The notes beneath the pieces are model-generated. The model saw only the letters and a program-made list of their open reading frames with translations. It searched no databases and was not told the DNA's origin. Positions 9,476 through 16,905 of a DNA stretch of 64,000 bases are shown here, piece after piece. Within the stretch, counting starts at the first letter, position 1. Each line of letters starts with the position of its first letter. This DNA comes from Rhodococcus sp. 14-1411-2a (GTDB taxonomy: Bacteria; Actinomycetota; Actinomycetes; Mycobacteriales; Mycobacteriaceae). The position numbers and the translations under genes are program-made. The stretch lies in NCBI RefSeq assembly GCF_002259485.1, contig NZ_NPGA01000020.1, forward strand, positions 62,001 to 126,000. The letters run 5' to 3'.

Positions 9476-9766
9476 TCAGGTGTCGGCAGGCCGCGATACT
9501 TCCGATTCCCAGCGGGCTCGTCGTTCGTCGTCGGACTGTTCCCACCACGGCGTTCCACGCTCGCCGAGGGCGACTTTGGTGGCGTGCACCCCTGCCCGAG
9601 ATTCCGGTGCGCCCGACGTCCGTTTGACCTCCCTGCGCCACGCCATCAGGATCGACCGCAGTTCGGCATTGCGATCCTCGGGGATGTCAGGATCCGTTGC
9701 GCGCCAACGTCGACCCTTGATGACGATGTAGCGACCGTCCTCGGTGCGTTCCGGTTCTTCGGCCAT
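9476..9766 (-). CDS. Small conserved hypothetical protein
   Basis: A 96-residue charged soluble protein, rich in Arg and Glu, with an aromatic/basic opening (DGRYIVIKGRRWRATDP) and a C-terminal WWEQSDDERRARWES. I recall similar short proteins in other actinobacterial genomes, but no function is known to me. The ATG at 9766 is 20 bases downstream of the flavin oxidoreductase stop on the same strand, so the two could be cotranscribed. Confidence 0.6.
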   Translation of the reverse strand: MAEEPERTEDGRYIVIKGRRWRATDPDIPEDRNAELRSILMAWRREVKRTSGAPESRAGVHATKVALGERGTPWWEQSDDERRARWESEVSRPADT

Positions 9767-9785
9767 GGGTCCACACTGCCATGCG

Positions 9786-10937
9786 TCAGCTGCTCAGATA
9801 CTGCGGCACTGCAATCCCGTCGAGCCCGAGCGCAACGGCGGCACGAGCGGTGACCGGGCCGACCAGATTCCCTGTCCCGTTGTAGCCGCCGAATGCGACC
9901 ACGGTGTCGTCGACGACTGTGCACAGCGGGCGCCCGTCCGCGGTGAATCCCACGGATGCAGCCCAACGCGCAAAAACCGAAAAAGATTCTCCTGCAAACG
10001 ATGTCGCGACAGATTCGATGTAGTCCTGCACCTGGGCGGTCGGTTCGTCGGACGGTGTCCACTCGTCGTCTACGAAGAGGTCACGACCGCCCCCGACATA
10101 CAGCCGTCCCGACGCGTCCTGCTGCGCGTAGTCGTATCCCCATCGTCCGTACACGGGGCAGGGCAGTCGTCTCGGCGTCACGGGCGAGGTGGCGAGCATC
10201 TGCAGACGCGCGGTCCGAACCCGGCCGTCGAGCTGGGGGAGTACCTGTTCGAGCCGACCGTCGACGGCAACGAGAACCAGGCCGCACCGAATCACCCCAC
10301 TCGGCGTCGTGACTGCTCCTGGCTCGATGGCGGTTGCGGGCGTGTTCTCGTACAACCGGGCGCGGCCCGCGAGGATCGACGCCAACCCCAGCGCGCGACG
10401 CGCAGGATTCATCACCGCGTCGTCCGGTAGGAAGATCCCGCGCCCCAACTCGCCGGAATACTGCTCGACGGCAATGTCGTTCTCGCGCAGGCACTGTGCC
10501 AGCGCATCGCAATCCTCCGAATCGGCGAGCTCGACCGGCGCGCCGGGCACTCCCGCGAGCCTGATGGATCCGGTACGGCGGACGACGTCGGATCCGAGAA
10601 TCTCTTCCAGAGAGTCGATCTCGGCCAGAGTCGCTCGATACAGATCCACCGCACACGGGCCCCAGGTTGCGAGCGCAGCGTGCAGAAAAGTCGCCGGACC
10701 ACCGAGCAGGAATCCGCCGTTGCGGCCCGCGGCACCGGCAGCGATCCGTCCTGCGTCGATACCGACCACATCGAGACCACGGTCCACGAGGTCGGTTACA
10801 GCGGCCAGACCCGAGCCTCCCAGGCCGACGACGCAGACGTCCGCGGTGCCGTCACGCTCCAGTGCGGGCAGGCCCGGCCAGCCGGACACGGCCGGGTCGT
10901 CGTCCCACGCCGGGCGGGACATGTCGCTGGCAATCAT
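9786..10937 (-). CDS. FAD-dependent oxidoreductase (DAO family)
   Basis: Flavoprotein of the D-amino-acid-oxidase/glycine-oxidase type that probably oxidises an amine. The 383-residue protein has the N-terminal dinucleotide-binding motif VVGLGGSGLAAV with the acidic end of strand two (GIDAGRI), then a GRNGGFLLGG segment that contacts flavin, and a C-terminal AFGGYNGTGNLVGP flavin-binding stretch. I chose the ATG at 10937; 10922 (MSRPAW) is an alternative and the frame is open to 11003. The substrate is unknown. It is divergent from a DHFR-like gene. Confidence 0.82.
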   Translation of the reverse strand: MIASDMSRPAWDDDPAVSGWPGLPALERDGTADVCVVGLGGSGLAAVTDLVDRGLDVVGIDAGRIAAGAAGRNGGFLLGGPATFLHAALATWGPCAVDLYRATLAEIDSLEEILGSDVVRRTGSIRLAGVPGAPVELADSEDCDALAQCLRENDIAVEQYSGELGRGIFLPDDAVMNPARRALGLASILAGRARLYENTPATAIEPGAVTTPSGVIRCGLVLVAVDGRLEQVLPQLDGRVRTARLQMLATSPVTPRRLPCPVYGRWGYDYAQQDASGRLYVGGGRDLFVDDEWTPSDEPTAQVQDYIESVATSFAGESFSVFARWAASVGFTADGRPLCTVVDDTVVAFGGYNGTGNLVGPVTARAAVALGLDGIAVPQYLSS

Positions 10938-11018
10938 CGGTCGATGGTATCGACGGATTCGGCGGGCGGATGGTTTACGATTCCGGCACCCGCATCCCAG
11001 CACCGGTAAGGACCGTCC

Positions 11019-11582
11019 ATGCGCACTGTGATCGTGACCGCGTTCGTTTCGCTCGACGGCGTCATGGAGGGACCGGGCGGCGAGGTGGGTTATCGCAACT
11101 CGGGGTGGACGTTTCAGGGCATCGAGTTCGACCCGGCCGCGTACGAGATCAAAGGACGTGAGCAGGAAGAGGCCACGGCGCTGCTGTTGGGCCGCACCTC
11201 GTACGAGGCATTTGCGCAGATCTGGCCCACCATGGACGATTTCGCCGGGTACAACGCGATGCCGAGGTACGTGGTGTCGACAACGCTCGAACAGGACGAC
11301 TCACGCTGGCCGGCAACCATTCTGCGCGGTATCGACGACGTTGCCGAGCTCAGGGACTCCGATGGTGGGCCGATCTCGATCCACGGCAGCGCCACTCTGG
11401 GGCGAAGTCTCGCCGACGCCGGACTCGTCGATCGGTACCACCTGCTCGTCTTTCCACTCCTGCTCGGGGCGGGAAAACGATTGTTCAGTGAGGCCGACAA
11501 GGACACCACGCATCTCGAACTGGTCGAACACGAGGTCTACGGCAACAGAATTCAGAAGCAGGTGTTCGACGTACGACGATGA
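11019..11582 (+). CDS. Dihydrofolate reductase-like (RibD C-terminal) family protein
   Basis: A 187-residue reductase-fold protein of the RibD C-terminal/DHFR superfamily. It begins with TAFVSLDGVMEGPGG, typical of the stand-alone forms, then LLLGRTSYEAFAQIWP as the NADPH-binding helix region, ISIHGSATLGRSL and a LVFPLLLGAGKRLF C-terminal segment. These proteins resemble pyrimidine-deaminase reductases but their substrates are generally unknown. The ATG at 11019 sits in the 81-base divergent region with the flavin oxidoreductase. It ends 16 bases before a convergent DUF503 gene. Confidence 0.85.
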   Translation: MRTVIVTAFVSLDGVMEGPGGEVGYRNSGWTFQGIEFDPAAYEIKGREQEEATALLLGRTSYEAFAQIWPTMDDFAGYNAMPRYVVSTTLEQDDSRWPATILRGIDDVAELRDSDGGPISIHGSATLGRSLADAGLVDRYHLLVFPLLLGAGKRLFSEADKDTTHLELVEHEVYGNRIQKQVFDVRR

Positions 11583-11598
11583 CCGGGCGGGGCAGGCC

Positions 11599-11895
11599 TC
11601 AGATGTCGTCGCTTCGGATGGTGCGCCGCCGCACGGAGACGAGTTGCAGCTCGGGACGTGAGGCCGCCACGCGCTCGATTCGGTCGAGAACTTCGGTGAC
11701 GTGGTCGCGATCGCCTGCTACGACTGACGCGCCGACACCTGCTCGTCTGTGCAACTCTCGATGATCGGTCTCCGCGGCCGACACCGCGAACTTACGTTGC
11801 AATTCGGAGATCACCGGCCGGATCACGGAGCGCTTCTCTTTGAGTGAGTGAACATCTCCGAGAAGGAAGTCGAATTCTATCCATCCAATCCACAT
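11599..11895 (-). CDS. DUF503 family protein (YlxP-like)
   Basis: Small cytoplasmic protein of 98 residues. The DUF503 signature is plain: a hydrophobic opening strand, then LLGDVHSLKEKRSVIRPVI, a KFAVSAAETDH strand with the usual acidic/aromatic pattern, and a C-terminal DHVTEVLDRIER helix. The related YlxP sits with ribosome-maturation genes in Firmicutes; in actinobacteria these proteins are stand-alone and uncharacterised. It reads away from the divergent GntR regulator gene. Confidence 0.8.
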   Translation of the reverse strand: MWIGWIEFDFLLGDVHSLKEKRSVIRPVISELQRKFAVSAAETDHRELHRRAGVGASVVAGDRDHVTEVLDRIERVAASRPELQLVSVRRRTIRSDDI

Positions 11896-11974
11896 ATACC
11901 GACCATCCTAACGCTGGGGGATACCCGAGCACTCGGGATTCGACTCGGCGATGCTTCGGATGCGCACCATTCGC

Positions 11975-11986
11975 CGAACATGTTCG
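11975..11986. promoter_or_regulatory. Palindrome upstream of the GntR-type regulator
   Basis: CGAACATGTTCG is a perfect 12-base palindrome 12 bases before the chosen GntR start at 11999. It might be an operator used for autoregulation, or may reflect the local leader. It resembles a LexA box, but the half-sites are two bases apart instead of four, so I do not call it SOS-regulated. Confidence 0.25.
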
Positions 11987-11998
11987 TACACTGGCGGC

Positions 11999-12673
11999 AT
12001 GGCTGCACCGGCGGAACACGGCTCCTTGCCGCCCAGCCTTGTCGAAATGGCGACTCGCCAGGTCCGATCCGAGGTGCTCAGCGGTGCGCTCGAGCCCGGA
12101 TCCCGAGTGGTCGAGGAAACCCTGTGCGCGCGCCTCGGGATCAGCCGAGCACCGGTACGTGAGGCGTTGCGCCTGTTGGCTCAGCAGGGTCTCGTCGAAC
12201 ATCTTCCACGTCGCGGGTTTCGAGTGACGGTGTGGTCGACAGTGGACATTCTCGAACTCTTCGAGCTGCGTCAGGTTCTCGAACGGCATGCGCTCGAGCG
12301 CGCGCTCCCGCTCGCGTCGTCTCGCGACGGTGCGTTCGCGCCGGTACGAACGGCGCTCGACGAGATGCGCGACGCCGATGCGCGGGGCGACACCCTCGGC
12401 AAGGACGACGCCCACCGGCGTTTCCACGAAGCCATCGTGGCGTTGGCAGGCAGTCGCCAACTCGATGTGGCGTATGCACCGATCCTGCTGAAGTTGCAGC
12501 TACCGATGGCCCGCAATCTCAGGGAAGAAGCCCGAGTAGCCAATCCGGTCGACGGGATCCGGCGTCACGAATGGTTGCTCGACGCCATCGAATCGAACGA
12601 TCTGTCGGTGGCGCTCGCTGCGTTGAAGCAGCACGGCGAGCTGACCTACCTGCATCTCGAGAGTACTTCCTAA
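11999..12673 (+). CDS. GntR-family (FCD subfamily) transcriptional regulator
   Basis: Local regulator of the following biuret/allophanate genes, inferred from position. The 224-residue protein has the GntR winged helix at residues about 15-75 (QVRSEVLSGALEPGSRV, then RLGISRAPVREALRLLAQQG) and an all-helical FCD ligand domain from about residue 85 (FELRQVLERHALERAL, with DDAHRRFHEAIV carrying metal-ligand type Asp/His). I chose the ATG at 11999; an earlier in-frame ATG at 11951 would include a palindrome. It precedes the allophanate hydrolase gene by 57 bases. FCD regulators usually respond to carboxylic acids or similar pathway intermediates. Confidence 0.85.
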   Translation: MAAPAEHGSLPPSLVEMATRQVRSEVLSGALEPGSRVVEETLCARLGISRAPVREALRLLAQQGLVEHLPRRGFRVTVWSTVDILELFELRQVLERHALERALPLASSRDGAFAPVRTALDEMRDADARGDTLGKDDAHRRFHEAIVALAGSRQLDVAYAPILLKLQLPMARNLREEARVANPVDGIRRHEWLLDAIESNDLSVALAALKQHGELTYLHLESTS

Positions 12674-12713
12674 CAGACTCGAAACACGGCAACAACCTGC
12701 AGTAACAGAAAAC

Positions 12714-12721
12714 TGTCGACA
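12714..12721. promoter_or_regulatory. Candidate GntR/FadR-type operator before the allophanate hydrolase gene
   Basis: TGTCGACA fits the FadR-subfamily half-site rule (T-GT-Nx-AC-A) and lies nine bases before the ATG of the allophanate hydrolase gene, directly downstream of a GntR/FCD regulator gene. It could let that regulator control the operon. The match is short, so this is only a candidate. Confidence 0.3.
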
Positions 12722-12730
12722 ATCGACGGT

Positions 12731-14563
12731 ATGAATTCAGACCTTGGACCGGTACTCGGCCCGACCGTTGCCGAGATGCTCGCGGCGTACCGAACCGGTG
12801 CCTCGACTCCCACGGCAACGGTGGAGGCCTTCTCGACCGCCGTGGCTGCGCGCGGCGACGACGGAACGTGGATCACCGTCGTGGCCCGTGCGGAACTGCT
12901 CGCGGCCGCCGCGGCTCTGGAAGCGCGACCCGATGCGGTGTCGCTACCCCTGTACGGAATTCCCTTCGGCGTCAAGGACAGCATCGACGTGGCCGGATAC
13001 CCGACCACTCTCGCCTGTCCCGACTACGCGTACACGCCGGATTCGACGGCCCCGGCAGTGCAGGCGTTGGTCGACGCCGGAGCCATCTTCGTCGGCAAGA
13101 CCAGCCTCGACCAGTTCGCGACCGGGCTGAACGGAACGCGCACGCCGCACCCGATTCCGCGGAGCGTCTACGGCAACGACATGATCTCGGGCGGGTCCAG
13201 CTCCGGTTCGGCACTGGCCGTCGCCCTCGGGCAGGTGCCGTTCTGCGTGGCCACCGACACCGCAGGATCGGGGCGAGTGCCCGCCGCGCTCAACGGCATC
13301 GTCGGGTACAAACCGTCACGCGGCCTGATCAGCACCGTCGGACTCGTCCCCGCGTGCAAGTCGCTGGACTGCATCACCCTGATGGCGACGACGGTCGAGG
13401 ATCTCGATCTCGTCTTCGACGTCATGTGCGCCGAGGATCCAGCGGACGGCTGGTCGCGTCGCCGCGGAGAGAAGTTCGACGGGCACGAGGTCACTGTGGG
13501 TCTACCGGACCTGCAGCAGTTGGATTTTTTCGGCGACGCAGCCATGTTCGATGCACATTCGGTCGCGCGCCGGTCGCTTCCCGAGCATGGATTACGGACC
13601 ACCGCAGTCGATCTCACCCCGTTTCTCGATGCCGGATCGCTGCTGTATCAGGGACCGTGGGTTGCCGAGCGGCTGGTCGAGTTCGACGAATTCCTCACCG
13701 ACAAGCCCGATTCCATCGTTCCGGTCGTCCGCGAGATATTCCTGGGTGGACGGCGGTACAACGCCGTCGACGCCTTCCGTGCCTTGCAGACGCTGCAAGA
13801 CCTTCGCGCTCGCGTCGCGCAGCTCTGGACATCGATGGACGTGATGATCGTGCCGACCATCGGTACCACCTTCACCGTGCCCGAGGTACTCGCGGACCCC
13901 ATCGCGTGCAACACGAAGCTCGGCCACTACACCCACTTCGGGAACCTTCTCGACCTGACCGCCGTAGCGGTTCCCTCCGGGCTCACCGAGGACGGTCGAC
14001 CGGTCAGCCTCATGGTGATCGGGCCTGCGCTGGCCGACGATACGATTCTCGCAGTCGCGGCCCGGTTGCTCGGAGAGGGGCGCACCGTCTCACCGCCTCT
14101 CGCTGGCGGAGAGCCGGCGGTCGGGACCATCGACATCGTCGTTGCCGGGCACCATCTGTCAGGAGAGCGCGCCAACCCGCAGCTCGTCGAGCTGGGCGGG
14201 TCCCTGGTCGAGGCCACGTGCACCGCGCCGACGTACACACTGCTTCGGATCGGAACCGCCGATCCGACACCCGGTCTGTTGCGAGTTCCATTCGGCGGCA
14301 GCGCAATCGACGTGGAGAAGTGGCGTCTGCCCGCTACTTCTCTTGCGGTACTCGCGGGCAGAATGCCAGCGGTGCTCGCTCTGGGACGAGTGCTGTTGGC
14401 CGACGGTTCCGACGTTCTCGGCTACGTCTGCGATGCCACTGTGCAGACCGGCGCGGAGGGACACATCGTCGACGACATCAGCGAGTTCGGTGGCTGGCGG
14501 GCATATTCCCGGGCGATCAATTCTGCTCACGATACTTCCATTGCAGCACAGGAGATCTCATGA
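12731..14563 (+). CDS. atzF: Allophanate hydrolase
   Basis: Cytoplasmic amidase that splits allophanate (urea-1-carboxylate) into ammonia and carbon dioxide, the last step of biuret, cyanuric acid and urea-carboxylase routes. The 610-residue protein has the amidase-signature domain (about residues 20-440) with the Ser-Ser-Lys triad elements: Lys82 in FGVKDSIDVAG, the GGSSSGSA loop at 154-161, and nucleophile Ser180 in DTAGSGRVPA. The C-terminal allophanate-hydrolase domain (about 460-600) follows, with VAGHHLSG and LRVPFGGS. Length fits AtzF (about 600). Its stop overlaps the next gene's start by four bases. Confidence 0.93.
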   Translation: MNSDLGPVLGPTVAEMLAAYRTGASTPTATVEAFSTAVAARGDDGTWITVVARAELLAAAAALEARPDAVSLPLYGIPFGVKDSIDVAGYPTTLACPDYAYTPDSTAPAVQALVDAGAIFVGKTSLDQFATGLNGTRTPHPIPRSVYGNDMISGGSSSGSALAVALGQVPFCVATDTAGSGRVPAALNGIVGYKPSRGLISTVGLVPACKSLDCITLMATTVEDLDLVFDVMCAEDPADGWSRRRGEKFDGHEVTVGLPDLQQLDFFGDAAMFDAHSVARRSLPEHGLRTTAVDLTPFLDAGSLLYQGPWVAERLVEFDEFLTDKPDSIVPVVREIFLGGRRYNAVDAFRALQTLQDLRARVAQLWTSMDVMIVPTIGTTFTVPEVLADPIACNTKLGHYTHFGNLLDLTAVAVPSGLTEDGRPVSLMVIGPALADDTILAVAARLLGEGRTVSPPLAGGEPAVGTIDIVVAGHHLSGERANPQLVELGGSLVEATCTAPTYTLLRIGTADPTPGLLRVPFGGSAIDVEKWRLPATSLAVLAGRMPAVLALGRVLLADGSDVLGYVCDATVQTGAEGHIVDDISEFGGWRAYSRAINSAHDTSIAAQEIS

Positions 14564-15273
14564 CCTCAACACATACACCGACAGTTTCGATACCGTCGGC
14601 GTCGCCATCGGAGTTCACCCTCGACGCGTCGACGACGGCACTGCTCGTCATCGACATGCAGAGGGACTTTCTGCTTCCAGGGGGATTCGGTGAGAGCCTC
14701 GGCAACGATGTAGGCCAGCTCCGAACCGTGATCGAACCACTCGTGGGTCTCATCGCGGTGGCCAGGGAGGCCGGGATACCGGTGATCCACACCAGGGAGG
14801 GGCATCTGCCGGACCTGTCGGACTGCCCGCCGGCCAAGTTGCGCCGCGGCGCGCCCTCTCGGCGCATCGGAGATCGGGGAGCGTTCGGCCGCATACTCGT
14901 TCGCGGTGAGTACGGCCACGACATCGTCGACGAATTGGCACCACTCGAAGGCGAGACCGTCATCGACAAGCCCGGCAAAGGGGCGTTCTACGCCACCGAG
15001 CTCTCCGAGGTTCTCACGAGCGCCGGAATCACCACCCTGCTCGTCACCGGTGTGACGACGGAGGTGTGTGTGCACACCACGGTGCGGGAGGCCAACGATC
15101 GAGGATACGAATGCCTCGTGGTGACGGACTGTGTCGGTTCGTATTTCCCGGAGTTCCAGCGAGTGGGCCTCGAGATGATCTCGGCTCAAGGCGGGATTTT
15201 CGGGTGGACCGCGCCGTCGGAGGACGTCGTTGCCGCGTTGGTCGCGTTCGTTCCCACTTCTGCGAGCCGATAG
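14560..15273 (+). CDS. biuH: Isochorismatase-superfamily cysteine hydrolase, probable biuret hydrolase
   Basis: Likely converts biuret to allophanate plus ammonia, feeding the allophanate hydrolase encoded just before it. The 237-residue protein has the isochorismatase-type triad: Asp32 in LLVIDMQRDF, a lysine in DKPGKGAF (137 or 140), and nucleophile Cys170 in GVTTEVCVHTT. The KGAFYAT segment and length agree with characterised biuret hydrolases as I recall them, but the same superfamily includes nicotinamidases and ureidoacrylate hydrolases, so the substrate rests on context. The ATG at 14560 overlaps the atzF stop (ATGA), implying translational coupling. The permease gene follows nine bases later. 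Confidence 0.8.
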   Translation: MTSTHTPTVSIPSASPSEFTLDASTTALLVIDMQRDFLLPGGFGESLGNDVGQLRTVIEPLVGLIAVAREAGIPVIHTREGHLPDLSDCPPAKLRRGAPSRRIGDRGAFGRILVRGEYGHDIVDELAPLEGETVIDKPGKGAFYATELSEVLTSAGITTLLVTGVTTEVCVHTTVREANDRGYECLVVTDCVGSYFPEFQRVGLEMISAQGGIFGWTAPSEDVVAALVAFVPTSASR

Positions 15274-15282
15274 GACCAGAAC

Positions 15283-16863
15283 ATGACCATGGACGTCAAA
15301 GACTCACCCGCTGCAGGCTCGTCGCCCTCGTTGACCCTCTCGTGGTGGACGAAAGGCGACACCAACGCATTCTTCGGACTCGGCTTCAACATCCTCGTCA
15401 ACGTTCTCACTCTGACCACCTTGAGCATCGCAGTGGTCGGTATTCCAGGAAGCGACGTCCTCGGGACGCTGCTGCCTGCTCTCGGAATCGCACTGATCCT
15501 GGGAAACTTGTACTACATGGTTCTCGCTCGTCGACTTGCCAAGCGCGAGAACCGAACCGACGTGACTGCGCTACCCTACGGTCCGAGCGTGCCGCACATG
15601 TTCATCGTCGTGTTCGTGGTCATGCTCCCGGTCTACCTGGCGACGGGCGACGCGGTTCAGGCGTGGGCGGCGGGACTCGCCTGGGCCTTCATGATCGGCA
15701 TCATCGTCATGATCGGAGCGTTCGTCGGGCCCTACATTCGCAGGATCACCCCGCGCGCGGCAATGCTCGGTACGTTGGCCGGCATCTCCATCACGTTCAT
15801 CGCGATGCGCCCGGCCGCGCAGATGTGGGAGGCCGCCTGGATCGGGTTGCCCGTTCTCGCAATCATTCTCATCGGCTTCTTCACAGACGTGAAGTTGCCC
15901 GGCAACATTCCGGTGGGTCTCGCGGCGCTTCTGGTGGGCACGGCGATCGGCTGGATCGGCGGATACATGTCCGTGCCGGACGTGACCGAGGCGGCGAGCA
16001 ATATCGCGCTCGGCCTTCCGGATCTGCGCCTCGATCTCCTGCTCGACGGTCTCGGTAACCTGGCACCCCTGCTCGCCACCGCAATTCCGTTGGGGGTCTA
16101 CAACTTCACCGAGGCGATGAGCAACGTCGAAAGCGCGTCCGCTGCCGGAGACAACTACAACCTGCGCAGTGTGCTGCTCGCGGACGGCTTCGGTGCGGTC
16201 GTCGGCTCGGCGTTCGGATCGCCGTTCCCGCCCGCGGTCTACATCGGCCATCCCGGCTGGAAGGACGCAGGTGGCCGCACCGGATACTCGGTCGCATCGG
16301 GCGTCGCGATCGGGTTGATGTGTTTTCTCGGGTTGTTCGGATTGCTGGCGACGTTGCTGCCGATTCCCGCGATCGTTCCGATTCTGCTGTACATCGGACT
16401 GCTGATCGGTGCCCAGGCATTCCAGTCGGTGCCGAAGCTGCACGCTATCGCGGTGGTGGTGGCGCTGCTTCCCAACCTCGCGGAGTGGGCGGTGGGTCTG
16501 ATCGACAACGCACTCAGCGCGGCAGGTACATCGGCTACCGAAGTGGGCAGTGAGGCACTGGGTCAGGCGGGTGTCGTCTACGACGGGCTGAAGACGTTCG
16601 GATCGGGAGCGGTACTCGCCGGACTGATGTTGGGCACCATCGTCACGTTCGTTCTCGACAAACGGTTTCTCGCCGCCGCAGCAGCGGGTGGGGTGGCCGC
16701 GGCACTGTCGTGGGTCGGTCTGATCCACTCACACGAGGTGGGGTGGGCAGCCAACCCGCAAGTGGCCCTGGGTTATCTGTTCTTCGGGCTCGTGTGTCTG
16801 GCGTACTCGCGGCTGATTCCCGCCCCGAAGCAGACGGGCGAACCACAACCGGTCGGGGAGTAG
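15283..16863 (+). CDS. NCS2/xanthine-uracil-type permease
   Basis: Polytopic inner-membrane carrier (526 residues, about 12-14 helices) of the nucleobase:cation symporter-2 clan, AzgA-like group. The TALPYGPSVPHMFI loop, GNIPVGLAALLVGTAIGW and the AIPLGVYNFTEAMSNVESA helix, with the conserved acidic/asparagine substrate positions, are diagnostic. It begins nine bases after the biuret-hydrolase-like gene, so it is the last gene of the unit and should import the substrate: biuret, a ureide or another small cyclic amide. A perfect 15-bp hairpin follows the stop. Confidence 0.85.
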   Translation: MTMDVKDSPAAGSSPSLTLSWWTKGDTNAFFGLGFNILVNVLTLTTLSIAVVGIPGSDVLGTLLPALGIALILGNLYYMVLARRLAKRENRTDVTALPYGPSVPHMFIVVFVVMLPVYLATGDAVQAWAAGLAWAFMIGIIVMIGAFVGPYIRRITPRAAMLGTLAGISITFIAMRPAAQMWEAAWIGLPVLAIILIGFFTDVKLPGNIPVGLAALLVGTAIGWIGGYMSVPDVTEAASNIALGLPDLRLDLLLDGLGNLAPLLATAIPLGVYNFTEAMSNVESASAAGDNYNLRSVLLADGFGAVVGSAFGSPFPPAVYIGHPGWKDAGGRTGYSVASGVAIGLMCFLGLFGLLATLLPIPAIVPILLYIGLLIGAQAFQSVPKLHAIAVVVALLPNLAEWAVGLIDNALSAAGTSATEVGSEALGQAGVVYDGLKTFGSGAVLAGLMLGTIVTFVLDKRFLAAAAAGGVAAALSWVGLIHSHEVGWAANPQVALGYLFFGLVCLAYSRLIPAPKQTGEPQPVGE

Positions 16864-16866
16864 GGC

Positions 16867-16900
16867 TTCCCGATGCGGGCCGCGTGGCCCGCATCGGGAA
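16867..16900. terminator. Bidirectional hairpin terminator
   Basis: TTCCCGATGCGGGCC at 16867-16881 pairs perfectly with 16886-16900 across a GCGT loop, giving a 15-bp stem. It lies in the 42 bases between the convergent permease and carboxylic acid reductase genes. There is no T-run, as is common for actinobacterial hairpins, so it may end transcription from both sides. Confidence 0.85.
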
Positions 16901-16905
16901 CTGCT

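Noticed and set aside
11975..11986. CGAACATGTTCG considered as a LexA SOS box
   Set aside because: The half-sites are two bases apart instead of the four expected of actinobacterial LexA, and the neighbouring genes are not DNA-repair genes.
12868..14559. Long frame that runs into the biuret-hydrolase-like protein as one 801-codon product
   Set aside because: Its first 560 codons are the shadow of the allophanate hydrolase gene; family sequence begins only at the ATG at 14560.
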